64,000 bases of DNA from the NCBI RefSeq assembly GCF_000003815.2, contig NC_049979.1, positions 10,167,505-10,231,504 on the forward strand. The letters are read 5' to 3'. The translations under genes were made by a program, and so were the position numbers. Under the pieces are notes generated by a model, which did no database searches, was not told the origin of the DNA, and was given only the letters and a program-made list of their open reading frames with translations. Shown one piece after another: positions 47,440 through 62,300 of the stretch. The stretch is from Branchiostoma floridae. Taxonomy: Eukaryota; Chordata; Leptocardii; Amphioxiformes; Branchiostomatidae. Position 1 is the stretch's first letter; every line of letters begins with the position of its first letter.

Positions 47440-50400
47440 CTGGGAACAAGAACAAGGGCAGGTGAAGTTCAGCTGGCAAAGTCTCTAGGGTGAGCACAAG
47501 CACAAAGACACCACTGTGCTTTTGTAACACTTGGACATGGACTGAAGTTAGCCTAGCCATGCTGGTCATGACACTAGCTATGAAACATACCACAGGCACA
47601 GTACTCATTCTGTATATTGCACTGTACTGTCTGTACAGTTAAACCTGCCCAAGAAGACCACATTTATGTCTATGTGGACAGGTGGTCACAATAGAAACAA
47701 GAAAGTGGTCACATTGGCACTGGGACAGGTTTGACTGGACATGCACGTACCAGGACACTGACATTTTTTTGTTATTATTATTATTTTTATTATTGTTAAA
47801 AAAATGGGATATCACCACACACCCATTTTTGAACCTTTAAACTGTTGAAGATCTGATGGACACACCCATGCATGCACCCCAGACCAGGGCAAAATAAACA
47901 TGTTAAAGCTGACACTTCAATCGGATGGCTGACTGTGAATTAGTCAGGTGGGTCCATCAGACAAGTGCCTCACAGCTTGGGCATCGTTCCTTCTGACCTA
48001 ATGCAGATTATGAGGCATCTAACAATATCAGAGACCTCAGGCATTAATCTACATACATGTACAAATCCAGCCTGTATGAAACGTACCTGAGGCATATGCA
48101 GATTTGGTGACACCGGTGGCAGTGTCGTACTTCACACTACTGTAGAAGTTTCCTGGATCGTCCAACATCATCGTCCTGTAACAACACACAAGGAACAGAA
48201 ACTCTTAAAGTTCAAGGCCAGTAACTTTTGTAAAACACATGCAAGAGACAATTCAATAAGTTAACTGTCAGTCAATTTTTCTGTCATAGAGTCCATTTGC
48301 CTAGCATCTTTCAGCTTCAGTTCTGTTGCCTTTCTCTGTCAAGGCAAACATTGCACCTTTTAATGCAGAGAGACAGGATCTGTTTTTAGTGTCTCTGACC
48401 CTCACATAACTCACCTGACACGGGGGTCAACACAGTTATCAATCTTTATAATGGCTGCCCATGGAGTCTACTGGTATATCATGCAGGTCATCAGGTAACA
48501 TAAAAGTACTGTATTTTCACATGATGTAAGTTAGATCTGTGGGAGAAACACAGCAAGGCCAAACATCTCACTCAGTACAAAAACCTTGCCTGGACATTCC
48601 AGACCCACTCAGGGATAGTGTGAGTGACAATAAACGGATCCTTGAATCTGTCTCAAATGTTACTCCACTACCTAATACCTAGCTTTTTATTTTCCTAATA
48701 CACTGTCCACTGCCACTAACAGGATTTCCAGTTTGCTTGATGTGTGTGAATGAAATCATGTATGTCAATAGCAATCTAACACTTCATTCTGCTAACAAGA
48801 CCAAATTGTACTGAAGCATTGGGCAGTTCCTGCCACTAAGTGATTGGTATCCCATGTTTTCCACCTAATGAGACCGATGGGGTATCCCTGGTAATCTAAG
48901 GCATAAACCACAAAATCCTTTCAAACATGGTCTAACCCAAGACCAGCTCACACTGACAATATGACCAGGATTCGGTAGAATAGTTTTAAATTCCATCTGA
49001 ACTACTCTAGGTGAGCTCCCTTCTTCCCGAGTACTTTAATTTTCAACACACACACTCTCTGTCTCTCTCATTACAAAAGGAAATGTTTCTGTTATGTCAC
49101 AGTAAGTGTCAAACAGAAGTCATACTACTGACATGTACCACTGTGCATCTGAGAAAGACTGTACAGTAACCTGCAATCCTAGACAGCATCCTTTATCACA
49201 TCCCTATGTGGAACCACTGCACGTACATGTACTATATCCGTGCACAATGACATATAATGTTAAGACCTTTCATACACGAAAAGTATGCAGGGTTCGAAAT
49301 ACACATACTTAACTTGCAATTTGCAAATAATTTTTGAGATTTGCATGTAAAATTATTCTGAACTTGCAATCTTGCATGTTGAAAATACCTGGCCTATTGG
49401 AAAAATACTGAGGAATTAGACCCCTTACTCTTAGACAAAAAGACAAATGGATGTGTGTCTTTATCCTTCCTTGTTTTTGCCAGTAATTTTCTCCGGTAGC
49501 TTTACTAGATGTAATCAAAATTCACCGATTCAAGCACATTAAATTTTTGCCAACTTGCAATTTTGCATGTAGCAGAAAAAAAGTATTTTGATCCCTGGTA
49601 TGATATATCCCTATATTCTACATTTTGTATATAAGTACCTCCTAGAGTGTCCTTATCTGTCAGTTGGACAATGGTAAAACAGGCAAAAACTTCCCATGAG
49701 TAGAAGTCTATCCAGCTGTGTATGAGACAACATTCCATCCCTGCATTTCAGCATCTTTCATCAGAGCAGGGCCCAGGGTCACATGCCCACCACTGAGAGG
49801 GCAGGACGTTTAGCTGGGAAAGACTGCACATCCCCCCAAGTGAACAATTAGTAGGGGTTTATGTAACACTTTGTTTATCTGGGAAATCCCATGCTTATCA
49901 ACATGACATCTGTGTGTGTGACACACTACAGCCACTACCTAGCCTCAGTTGGCCATCCACTGGTGGGTTTATACGAGGGGCGTTCAATAAGTAATAACTC
50001 TGACCCACTTCCAGTTGTTTGATCTAGATGAAATTTTGCATGTGTAATGATTCATATCTCTATAGTTTATGTTGCAAAAAAGAGCTCTGAATTAATTGTG
50101 GTTTCTGATTTACTGTTGTTTGAACTGAGTTAGGTGTGAAATGGACTAGGAGTGAAATGGAGCCAGTTGAGTGTCGCGCAGTGATCCGGTTTTTGTATTT
50201 GAAAGGACGCTCACCAAAGGAGACTTTTGATGAAATGAAAGAAACTTATGGTGATGATGCCCCATCATATGACCTTGTAAAACGCTGGCATCGTGATTTC
50301 AAACATGGTCGGAAGTCTGTGGAAACAGCTTCCAGACCTAGTCGTTCCTCTCCAGCCATTGATGAGGCATCTGTTGGAGGACCAACCTGGGGTGTCCTAC

Positions 50401-53400
50401 AAAAACGGTGTCCAGAGCTGCATCAAACGATGGGAGAAATACATAAATCTGGGTGGTTCCTATGAACAGAAAGACTAATAACTGTGCCAAGTTTCATTAA
50501 TCTCCTGCTATGGGAAATGAGTTAGAGTTATTACTTATTGAACGCCCCTCGTACAACATACATGACTGTACACCATCAAATAAGCTGGAATCCAGTAGCC
50601 TGGAAGTGAGTTTCCACGGCAAAACTCACTTCCTCGGCAAACTCACTTCCTCAGCAAACTTCCTTTCCTGGCATAAGAGAACCTACTAGCCAATGCTGAA
50701 TATCGAAAACCAAGTGACAGATCCCCGGGCGGTGTGCTTATTAACGGTCCTTGGGAAGACCTGCCTTGAGTGACAAACACATTCTCTGCCAGTCCTAGCT
50801 AAAGTCTGGTTTCCCGGGGTGTTCAAGTTCAGGCCTGGCAAATTCATCAGGATGGGCTCTGTTGGCCAGGTGGGACAGAAGCTTATATAGTGCTGAGAAA
50901 ACCCAGTCTACAGCCCTGGAAGAGGCTGGTAACTGAGTAAACCATTAAAAAGGGGCACCTGCTTCACCACTGGCCCCCAGAGAGCAATGCTCAGAGTCAG
51001 CATACCCCAAATTTTAAACATCTGCAGTTGAGGAGGGTCTTGTCAGTCACTGCAATTTGAGCCCTACCTCTGCTGGCTATTATCCAGACATTTAATATGT
51101 CACAAAAAAGTCCTTGTCTTTACTGCTTAACAGAATTAAGTCCCTTTCTCACACCACTGACTTATCCAGCAGGTCTCAATTTAAAGCCTGAAAGAATTTA
51201 ACACATTGTTGAACATTGCCTGAACTAAGTGTGATATCAGTGATTCTCCAATCTTCATCCTTCCTAACACGTTAGAAACACCTTGTTGGGAATGATTAAC
51301 ATAATGCCTTTGAGCCATACCAGGCTTTCTGACTTCCCAATGGTCAGGCAGACACACAGACTCTGCACAGATACTGGCCTGAGAAACAATCCTGGTTTTT
51401 TTCATGGCCACCTCCAGAGCTGCACAAACTTACCCATAAAGGCACCATGTTTGAAGTCCTAACTGCTAAACCATCTCCTGCCCATTATCTTAATTATGGT
51501 AGTTACATTCTAGAGTCAGGGAAATCACAGTCTGATTCAGAACAATTAGAAACAGGCAAGTTGAAGGGAGTCTAGATTGAATGCTGAACTGTACCTAATG
51601 AGTACCAGAGAAACATGTAAAATTGACATTAAGCTTTTCTCAAAAGACATTTAAAATGTAATTTAAAGGGGTCATAAAAATACTAGCCTGGATAACAAAC
51701 TGTACGGGATAATACAACATTTATGATACACTTCTTCCTGCTACAACTCAAAACAAATACAATGTACATGCATTGGCCTAGCATGTAAAATGAATTGTGC
51801 AGGACTCAACATTTCTGGCACACAAGTTACAAATTTCTTCATAGTACAAATCAAAGTAAGGCCTGTGTTACATTTCAAAACTGGGGCCCGGCACTAAAAG
51901 GATGATACAAAAGACACCAAACTACACAAGACGTAAAGAGAATAGTCGTGAGCATTATTTGTATTTATCTTATGTATTCATATTTCTATTTTTCATTTCG
52001 ACAAACAGCCCAACTGGGCCCCGGTCTGAAAATGTGACATTTGCCTAAGTAGGGGCCTTCTACAGTATAAGTATTGTAACATCTACACACATGGGCTTCT
52101 GCTTTCTCTCTAGGGCTATGAATTATGATACAATAATACTGGTCCATTCAGAGTCTTGTAATCAGGACACACCTGGCCATCCTCTGTGTGGAGACAGGTT
52201 TCCTGGTGCCTGCCGGCTGGGGAGGGGGTTTGGGAACCATCTTGGCTGCGCTGTCCCCATCGTGGTGGTGTTTGGCCCGCTGCTGTGCCGCGGTGTGAGC
52301 AGCTGCGATCATGGCCTGGTGCTTTGCTTTACTCTCCTGTAACAGCTCCTGGGTGGAAGGGGAACGGCTTCAGTTCAAAAGGGAAAGCCAAATACTGTAG
52401 CTTCATTTAAGATTGCGATCAAGACTGAATGGTGGCTTTGAGTTTAAGGTCGAATAAATACTTTGGAAGGAGTCTTTAAACAGAACAAAACTTTGATGTG
52501 TGATGACTGTACAGCGTAGATGACACTGTGATGTCACTTAACCTTCCCACAACCTTTTCTTTCCATCGCCCAGTACATTGCAAGACCCACCTGTGACTGT
52601 TGCTTCAGCTGCTGATGTTGCCTGTCCCTCTCATCTACAGCTCCCCCTGTCTGGTGACCCCCATACTGCAGCTGATAGGAGCTGGTTGGAATGCTTGTCC
52701 CATACCCCTGGTCCCAGCCTGCTGGACCCTGGCCAACATCCTCCACAAAACTGTTAAACGTTGCATCCCCTCCCCTCAGCTCTGAAGCAGTTCTAGACTT
52801 CCCACTCTCAGCTTCTTGAACATTTGCATAAATCCCCTCAGCGATCCCGGTGCTCGTTGGCACCGAGCCTGCCCACGACGCCGTTCGAGCTCGCGGCTTC
52901 TTCGCGGCAGCGGCGCTCTTCATGGCAGCGATGTGTTTGGAGGCTGCCAGGTTGATGTTAGCGAGCTGTTGGGCCAGGATGTGGTGAGCGCTGGGTGCAG
53001 AGTACTGCCGGGCGGCCTGGCGCTCTGCGAGACGATGCAGGGCCTCGTTGATAGCCTGTTCACTCTGTTCTCTGTAGTTCTGTGGAGCTGCAAGTACAGC
53101 AACAACAAAATACAGTCAAATTTCTCAAAACTGCTGAAGAAGAACACCCAGGGGACCAATAAAGTCTGGTCTATGTGGACAAGTGGTCACTACAGATAGG
53201 AATCATAGTGCTTGTGCCAATGGGAAAAATTATCTAAGGGACCACCAAAAAGTGTGTCACATTGGCCAAGTTGTCCTTATGTAGAGGAGGTAGGGGTTTG
53301 TATAAGCTAAATCACACATTTTGGGCTGTGTAAAACCTCGTATACATAGATCACGATGACTTGCAAGTCTATATAAACTCGAAAAAAACATCTATATTCT

Positions 53401-56400
53401 GTTCTTCTCTCATGACAAGACAAGATCAGTAACTTTTCAACATGACATAAGCTCAGAGTGCTGAGCTGACCACATGGGTTATAAATATCTCTGCTCACAG
53501 CTTCTCTTGGCAGATAACCAGGATTGACTCCAATATGGTTAGAGCACTTCCCGTCTGTCATGCTTACATTTCTACACACTGACTCCATCTAAATACTTCA
53601 CAAAAATAGCTTCCATTTGGCTGACCTGGTCCAGCTGCCAGTTCCTGTCAAACATTCTCTATAAAACATTTCCCCTATACAAAATTATCTCAGATATACA
53701 CATGTAACATGCATCTAGATTCTAAGGGATAACAGGCATTGCTAACAGATACAGACTGCTCCTCTTGAAATAACTAATGATCAAAATATTGTCAGACTCT
53801 GAATTACACCAGGTGTAATACCTTTTCTAATGTTAACAACTGGGTCAGTGTTCCTTAACAAAGACAAGAAATGCTTGTACACAAAGTGGAAGAGGTATGG
53901 GCTTTCAGTAGTCCACATTATTTCCTTGTCTAAACATTTCTACACTCTGTAGTGGGCAGCTGCCACGTACGTTGGCTCACTGACTGGCTTTTCAGTAAAA
54001 TACAAAATTTAATACAAATACCTGTCTGTCCATCAGGCTTGTCCCTGTAGGTGACAGCAGACATGGGTCGTGTTCGCGTGGCGCTCCCGGGCCGGCCGGC
54101 ACTGCCCGGTCTGCTGCCCGACCCACTGCGGCCTGCACTCGGCGGTCGTCCTGTCAGCAACACAACAAACAACATCATACACCTAACATTACACACAATA
54201 TCATACAGGCCACCACTATCCACCGTGCTCCACCATGCAAACCTTGAACAAAACACCATGGATTAAAAAAAAAAGACTAAATCATGTGAAACAAAATACA
54301 GGACTACCGAGGCACTGTAACAAAACATTGCTATTAGTATATGGGTAAAGAAAAAAATACACAACAGCTAAATAATCACCAACAAAGGGACAGCCTGTGA
54401 AAATAAGACACATTTTGTAATCAAAGCCCACCATTGCAGTATGAAAACTCTTGACATTAACTGTCACCATTTACAAAACTGTACCTTCACCAGAAACCCA
54501 TTTTGAGAGTCCAGATTTCTTAGTATAACAGGTGCTTTGTTACTAAGTTAAACCTACATGTAACAAGTATATGTGTAAGTATAACTATAACATGCATGTT
54601 CGGGGTCAGGCAAAGCCAACTGACTAAGTCACGACACAACCGTGTCAACCAAAGGATAACAAAACTTGGTTAGGATAAAAGTTATCATGCTCTCCTGTTG
54701 CAGTCTTACCCTTCCTTCTCCCATAAGACTGTTTGCTAGATTTGAAAAGCACAGTGTGCCGTTGTGCTGCCATCTTTTCCGCCTCAGTCAACACTGCAGG
54801 GTAACAGTTGTAGGAATCATTTAGCTCATGTATAACTACTCTACTGTACATGAGTACATGTACACTGACAAGTATACCGTTTTCCCTACACACCAGAAAA
54901 GAGGTTAAATTGGTAAAAGAAGTAACTACATGTTTGTGAGCAAGCTGATTGTAGCATACATGATACCAAAGCAGAGTGCAGTAGCTGACTCCAGGGTGCC
55001 CGATACATTATGATCTGAATGATGACCTAGTGCTAGTTCGCCTTTATCCGTGGGCTAACCTATATCCATTGCATTTAAAAACAGTGTATTTAGGATATTC
55101 TGGATATTCATATCAAATCGACAGTGGTTTCAAATGGCAATATTTTCACATCATTGAAGTTTGAAACCACCGTCCATTGACCTGATACCTCTAAAAACCT
55201 CTAAATACAGTCTTTAAACACAATGGATATAGGTTACCTCACGGATAAAGGTGAACTAGCATTTCTCTTCAATAGACTGTAAGGAGGTTCAAGCCAAATT
55301 GCACTGACTATATACATCACTCTAATTGTTGTTTTTAAATTGTTGGGGTGTATGTTTTGAACTTTGTGTCTTAAACCTCCTTAAAAGTCACCTACAATGT
55401 GTAAAGCAGAGTCCTCCACCACCCATGCCAGCCCCACCTCCGGTATGTACTTCTTAAGAAGAGCTGTTGTTTTTAGAAGCTCCCTCTAGAATTGGACATG
55501 TGAGGTGTACCTTCTATCAAAAATCTACAGTGATGGGTATTGCCATTTGTGGCAGTTGGAATTGCGGGTAGCGATGTACTGTGTGGCTTTGTGGTGCAAG
55601 CAGCAGCAGCAACTGAAGCAGTCTTGCGATGTTTCTTGTGTTTCTTGGCTGTGTGCATGGTTTCTGTGGTAGTACAATCTACATGTACATGCCTACTGTG
55701 TGCCTTGTAAAAACATACACATATGCACAAACATATAACATCACAACACAGTGAATGTTTAATACTTTCCTGCAGTGAGATCCTCTTCAGCAATTATTTG
55801 TTAGATACGCAAAATGATTTTTGATACCTTTGTAGTTTAACATCAAGTACAATACATGCAATATTCTGTGCATTCTTGGCATGTCAAAACAACAAATTTT
55901 TCAACAACAAAAACACCACTGAATATATAGCATGGTTTCAAATACATTGTTCTACATACAAACATATCTACTCCAGTGCAGGTAACATCCAAAATAGCCT
56001 GCAACCCATAAATTTGACCTGCACCACTCACTCATTCTCTATCCTTTTCGGTCCATACATGTAAAAATAACGTTTAAATGTGGGGAAGTTACCAACATAA
56101 ATTCTGTCATTGCTGTACAACTGGAGGCTACTCTGAACTGGTGCAGAGAAACCTACACAACTCTACCTGCACTAACCATGCAGGTGATCTTTTCAGCCCT
56201 GTAAATCATATTCTGATTCCATATTTTGACCAAAAAGAAGATATCCTGTGGTCCCGACACACTGTGTGATGTAAACCTACCAGCTTTACTGGCTGAAGAC
56301 GGCCTGTTCTTCATGGTGCCTGTCAGCTTGGTACTGTAGATGTAGGCAGCAGCCTGGAGGGAGGATAGAGAGCTAGTGGGGATGTCCACACCTGACAGCG

Positions 56401-59350
56401 GACCTGTGTATCTCCCTGCTGATGCTGACCTGGAATGGCAGGGAACAAAATAGACTCAAATTTCAGGGTAGCACTACCTTAACAGCAAGACTATAGCATG
56501 TCCAAAACAGAAGATACAATCACTGCAGTACCAAGGAAAGCAATCAGGAGGCCCAAGATCTTCCTTGACATTTCTCTTGTCAAGACATACAATGTACCCA
56601 CCTATTACATATTATCACAATCAAGTCATAGCTTCTTGAGTTATACTGGCCAAAGTAATTTCGGAACACAGACATAAAAACAGACACACAGGCACACTAA
56701 ACAATACCTCCATCTTTCTTTAACATTACCATAGGAAAGGTAATGAATTGATGATTATAGAAAAGTTACTTGTATTGCCCATACGTATGAAGGTCTTATA
56801 CATGTATGTGTTAAAGTGCATGTGTAAGACCTTCACACTTCCCATTGGCCAGCCTCGATATGAAGTTGATGTACTGTGACAAAACTAACCTTTGGTGTTG
56901 TCCAGTCATACCAGAAGGCCCCATGCTCTTCCTTGCGTAGCCTGATGTTGTAGTTACTGTAGGCTGCATGCTCTCAGTGCCGGTGGTTGTCGCAGGCTGC
57001 ACCTGTGGCCTGAAGTAGTTTCCTGAGTACGCCTCCCTGTGTTGAGGTGCAGTCTGGGCTGTGGGGTCATGGCTAGCACCGCTGGAGCCTGACGTCATGC
57101 TGCTCTGGCTGCTGGCAGAGTGGGGGCCGTTGGACGGGTGGGTCGCTCCGTGGGGAATGTGGATAGTCACAGGGTACTCTGTGGTTGGCACACCTGGAAA
57201 TAGCAGAAATCTTTACTTTGTGTTTCACATTACACTGTTTGAATTGCTCAATCCAAGAAAAATGCACAAAAGTATAGACATTTCAATTTTTTCACATGGA
57301 CAATGGCTGCAACAGTGTGCAACATTGAAAATATACAAATTATGGGGCTAACAATGGGAGCTTCCACAATGAATCTGCGAATACTGTCAATAGCATATGC
57401 CTTCTATGTTCCACCCAATAGGAAAGTAGGAATTCATTGAGCTAAACTGGTTCAAGATTACTTTCACAACTACATAACCATTTTACTACAACTATTTAAC
57501 TATTAGGGGTCCATCATCATGGATGTATCAAGAACTCATTCTTTATTTGCACATCACTTTCTTAATTTTTTTTCACTTGACACAGCTTTTTTTATTGCCA
57601 GACAAATAAGTCAACTACTAACATGTACCTTGAGCCAACTGGTTGCTGTCCTCTTTCCTCCTGCCCAGAGCAGTCTCCCCTGCCCCTGGTGAAGGGGGTG
57701 GGGGGTAGAACTTGTACCCAGGGTTCACTGTCTTGGCATTGCTGCCCAGGAATATACTGGCAGACTTGTTCAGCTTGGTGTAAGTGGTCAACACCTCTTC
57801 CAACTCCCCCTCACTGGAAAATGATGCAGGCAGAAACGTGCCTTAGTTAAGGACTGAAATTCTACCAACACATTATGGTGTTTCTCTTTCTCATGAACCA
57901 CACATACAGTTGTGCAAGTACACTACTAGTCCATTGGTATGCCCAACTACCGTGAGTGTTATGTGCAAAGCAGAGAAAGCAGTATATACGGTATGGAGTT
58001 TAAACCAACGACCTGCCAAATGCACAGGGCAGGCTATTCTTCTTCTTCTTTCCCCTGAGGTAGCCACCTTCAACATGCTGAAGATTTGCTACATATACAG
58101 GTAGATCTACTGCAGGCTGGGTGTGAACAGAGCTAGAGTGTTGTAACAGGCGGGTGGGATGGGAAAGGGAAGGAGACTACTATGCACTGGTCAGTCAGAG
58201 ATGTTACTACTTAAGAAAAGACATATAACAACACAACCTGCAAACATGGTTCAATCCAATGCTGTGATCTTATCAATTGGATTCTGACCTTGCTATCCCT
58301 ATGAAGGCCCTGAAGTCCTCCTTAGCGACTGTAGACTCTGGTCCATCCTTTGCCTGAGATGTCTGGCCGTACTTCTTGTCTAACTCTGTCCTTTGGGAAA
58401 GCAAGTCTGTTTCCTGGAAAGTGGAAGCACTGGTCAGGATTGGTTGAACCAACATTGGCTGTCCTATTTAAATTTGGGTGTCCTTTTACAACTAGCATGT
58501 TGAAAACACAAACTATTTCCATTTCCACATTTTTTTAACTGTAATGAATCAAGATTTATGTGACATATATAAAATTTATAACAAACTAAATCAAGCACTT
58601 GATATATAATACAAAATTTATTCTCTGAAATGTTAGACCTTTCAGATAGCATCCACTATTTTTCATCAGCAGTTGATAAAACATAGTGGATGCAATCTGA
58701 AACCTCTGAGTCTAACCTACCTAGATATCAACCTTCACTGATGCATTAAGAACCCTTTATTTGCACATAAAATACAAGCCCAACACTTGTCAATGATACA
58801 TCAAGTACAGTGATAGACAGCGTACCCTGCTGTAGATGTGTACAAAGTCTCCCAGCTGCTTGGCCAGGATCCTCCTCCTGTCGTGCAGTGGCAGCTTCCT
58901 GCTGGGCACCACCACCTTGAAGGGCTGCTGCAGGTTACCTGCTGCTCGCTTCAGGAACCTCAGCACCAGGTCCTGCAGGGTGGGATTTAGTTATAGAGAT
59001 TTACCACGAATGTGGAAGGATTGACAGAACAGGTGACTATTACCTTTTCAAGATGTCAACCCTGAGACCAGACTGTAATGTCTGATTCACTCACACTGGT
59101 ACTCTTACTGGTACTCTTTTTGATACGTATGGCAAGTTCTTCAATGTGCTTGAGGTGTGGCTCTCCCAAAACATGGGACTGTGATCACACCATGCAGTGC
59201 TTGGGATCGTAACCCAACCAGTACTGCTCAAACTATCCCCTGTATATGAAGGTTAGTGCAGGTGAAATTGGAGCGGTGAAGGTGCTTCTGATGTCAACCA
59301 GCACCAGTCTAGGTAATGGGCATGTGGATTTTTGTTTGCTGGTCTGATTT

Positions 59351-59382
<32 letters not shown>

Positions 59383-62300
59383 GATTGTTACCACCAGTAA
59401 TATGTAGTGGAAGTACACTCTTTAGAAACACATTACACTGCAGATAGAGCAGTTATAGCCATCTCCATTTGGCACAAATTCATTCTACAACAAGTAAGGA
59501 AAACATTATTACTACTTGTACCATTTGTTCATCATGGCGAGGCTCTCCCTTGTCATCCTTGTTGTGAGACTCCTGCAACAGTCTCTGCTGGACTCGCTGG
59601 AGGTACATGGCAAATGCTGACCTCGCTTGGACTTTACTACAGAAAACAACCAGAAAAGTCAGACAACTGTGGGACTGCATCCTTTGTAACTTGAAGACAA
59701 GGCAGTCAAAATGTCAGAGATGGACAATGAAAAAAGTAAAGAAATGTAAAAGCCATATTACCTAAGATTGCCTCCATCCTCCAGTATTTTCACCAGATTG
59801 ATGATCTTGGGTTGCTGTGCAGTGGCAGGAACATCATGGAAATGTCTTGGCACTTCAGGCGGGTACACTGATGCTGTCCTACTGATGGGTCCCTGCCGCT
59901 CTTCCTTTGTTCCCCCCGTTGATCCAAGGTACGAGTCTCTTCCCGAGGACAGCCTCCCGGCCCCCGCTGCACTACTCTCACCTCTCCCCAGTTCACCCTG
60001 TCCACTATGTGCACTGTCTGCATTACTCTCGTTACCCGTATCCGAAGTTTCCGTAGCAGAATGCCCGTCCGCCGATGTACGCGCCCGACCTGACCCGCTC
60101 GACGGACCAGACTTTGACACAGTCACCGTCGCACCTGACTTGGTCGTGACCTGATGGGAGGAAGCTTCCGAACACTCCGTGGCACTTGTTCCTAAACTCT
60201 TTGTAGAGGCAGTAGCTGCAATTGGCGGCTTCCCCGACAGTTTGTTGGCTGCCGAAGCTTGCACGTTTCCATCACCTGCTGATGAAGCGCTAGCCTGGAC
60301 GGCCTTGGACTTACTTGCTGAAGCAGCAGTGGAGACTTTCTTAGTTCTGTCTCCTGCTTTATGATCCGTGGCAGATGCTGCACTGTCGACATCTGAATCG
60401 TCAGCTGTGAGCTCCTCGTCACTTTCTTCTTCTGACTCCTCTTCTTCTTCCGAGCTCTCGGTGTCATACTGCCCCTGTGCTAGCCGGCCTTTGATAGACC
60501 CTATCAATGGGAAAGAGCACTCTGTTAAGAGGAATTTTCCTCATACAGCATGGGATAATAATACAGCTATGTTACCACAGACGTGCAATATAGAAACTTG
60601 AGGTATATCATCAAGGCAGTGTGGGTAAGTACGGTCATTATGTAGTAGCTGTGGAGTTCTCTTTCCATCAAGTTAGGTACTTTTACTGGATAGCAAAGGA
60701 ACTAAAGCTTCATGAGTTCACACATGCTTTCAAAACATTTTCTATTTCATCCTCAAAAGGTGCTGTTGTTTGAGTTTATATGTAAAGGTGATTTAAAACA
60801 CGGATGGAACATACATGTACATTTAGACATCCAATTCATGCATTTGTAAGAGGACAGTAGGTTTACACGATTGTACATACTTCCTGGTAGAGCAACAGTT
60901 ACTGACTGCCTGAACATGTTTCAACCATGTTTAATCCTTAGTACAATGATTTGTAACCTCACAGCCAAACAGCCTCAAGTGACAAAGTCATCCTGAACTT
61001 GATTTCTTTGTCAGTTGAAACTGTCTGAGTATCTTATACTGTAAATGCATAAGGAAGAAAAGAAGGAAAAGGCAGACAGCATACACGGAGCGCAGAACTT
61101 CTAATACCTTGATTCTCATTTTTAACAAAGCAGTTTGACCATGGGGTACAAGTTTGCCATTGATGTGACTGACATTCCATATATGCAGACACTGAAAGCT
61201 TGAATTGATTTCTCAAGAGACAAATGTTTTTCACATTGTGCAAAAAGGATTGTGAACAAAGCTCTGAAGTTGTTGTTAATAAAGCTGAACCTACAAAATC
61301 TCTACTCTACAACCAACAAGCAGCATGCCAGACAATTTGGTTGTACTGTCTTCATCCTATCAAATCCAGCAACCCTCCAAAACTCACCCTTCTGTTCAGT
61401 CGTAGGGCAGCTTTGAAGTCACTCAGTTGCATAGTTGAATGTATTCAAAGTGTGACATTTTGTGATGATACATAGAATTCTTTTGGAGCACAAAGAACAC
61501 ACACTGCTAGTTGAACATAGTTGCATAGAAACAGCAGCTTTGCATATATAGGTTGTATCTATTTTTTTCCTCCTAGCTTTGAGATGGCTTGGTGCTTTTG
61601 TTTGACTATGTGCACTGAACTAGTAGCAGCAGTAGCTAGATGCAGCTTTTGATAGAACCTACATTTTGTATGTCCATGGAAGATCTCATGTTTTGCATAG
61701 TTTGGCACCTTTGTAAGGCAAAGTCCTCAACTGTACTTAAATATCTCATGCTGGAAGACAATTTTTGCCCATGCCTATTTCGGTATTCAAACTTCAAGAT
61801 GCTCAGATGTTCATCACAGGAAATCTTTCAAAATAAATTTGCAATCTGTCATACAAATAGCACATTACCCCTAACAAACAAAACCAAGGGTCACTGTTAA
61901 AGTCTTTTTGACAGAATCATGTTTTAGCAGCACACATGAGAAAGGACAGAAACCTAATAAGCCAAATATGTGACACATTTCAGTGACCCTGTCAAGCATT
62001 ACATCTTGAGATTATGCTGCCGCTGCATCCGTTCAACTCTGAAATGCATAGATAGGATAGAGAACAGCAGGTAGAATATGTAGAGAGTGCAGATAACGTA
62101 GAAAATGTAGAAGGGAATTCTTTCTGCTCACCAATATTTCAAGTTAGGATGTCCAGCAAAATGTAGAAGATGAGGCACAACATTCAGAGTACACAACACA
62201 CTACAGGCAGGAAACATTCTGTACAGTACTAATCTAAACTCATTATCAGATTCTGTAGGGGAAAGATCATTGAGCCTGACAGCACTACAAGACATACATT

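Noticed and set aside
50136-50465. A working transposase gene
   Set aside because: Lacks the whole catalytic core and is out of frame at the deletion join.
59768-60154. Plus-strand open frame opposite the TTLL5 acidic exon
   Set aside because: Antisense shadow of a Ser-rich coding exon.
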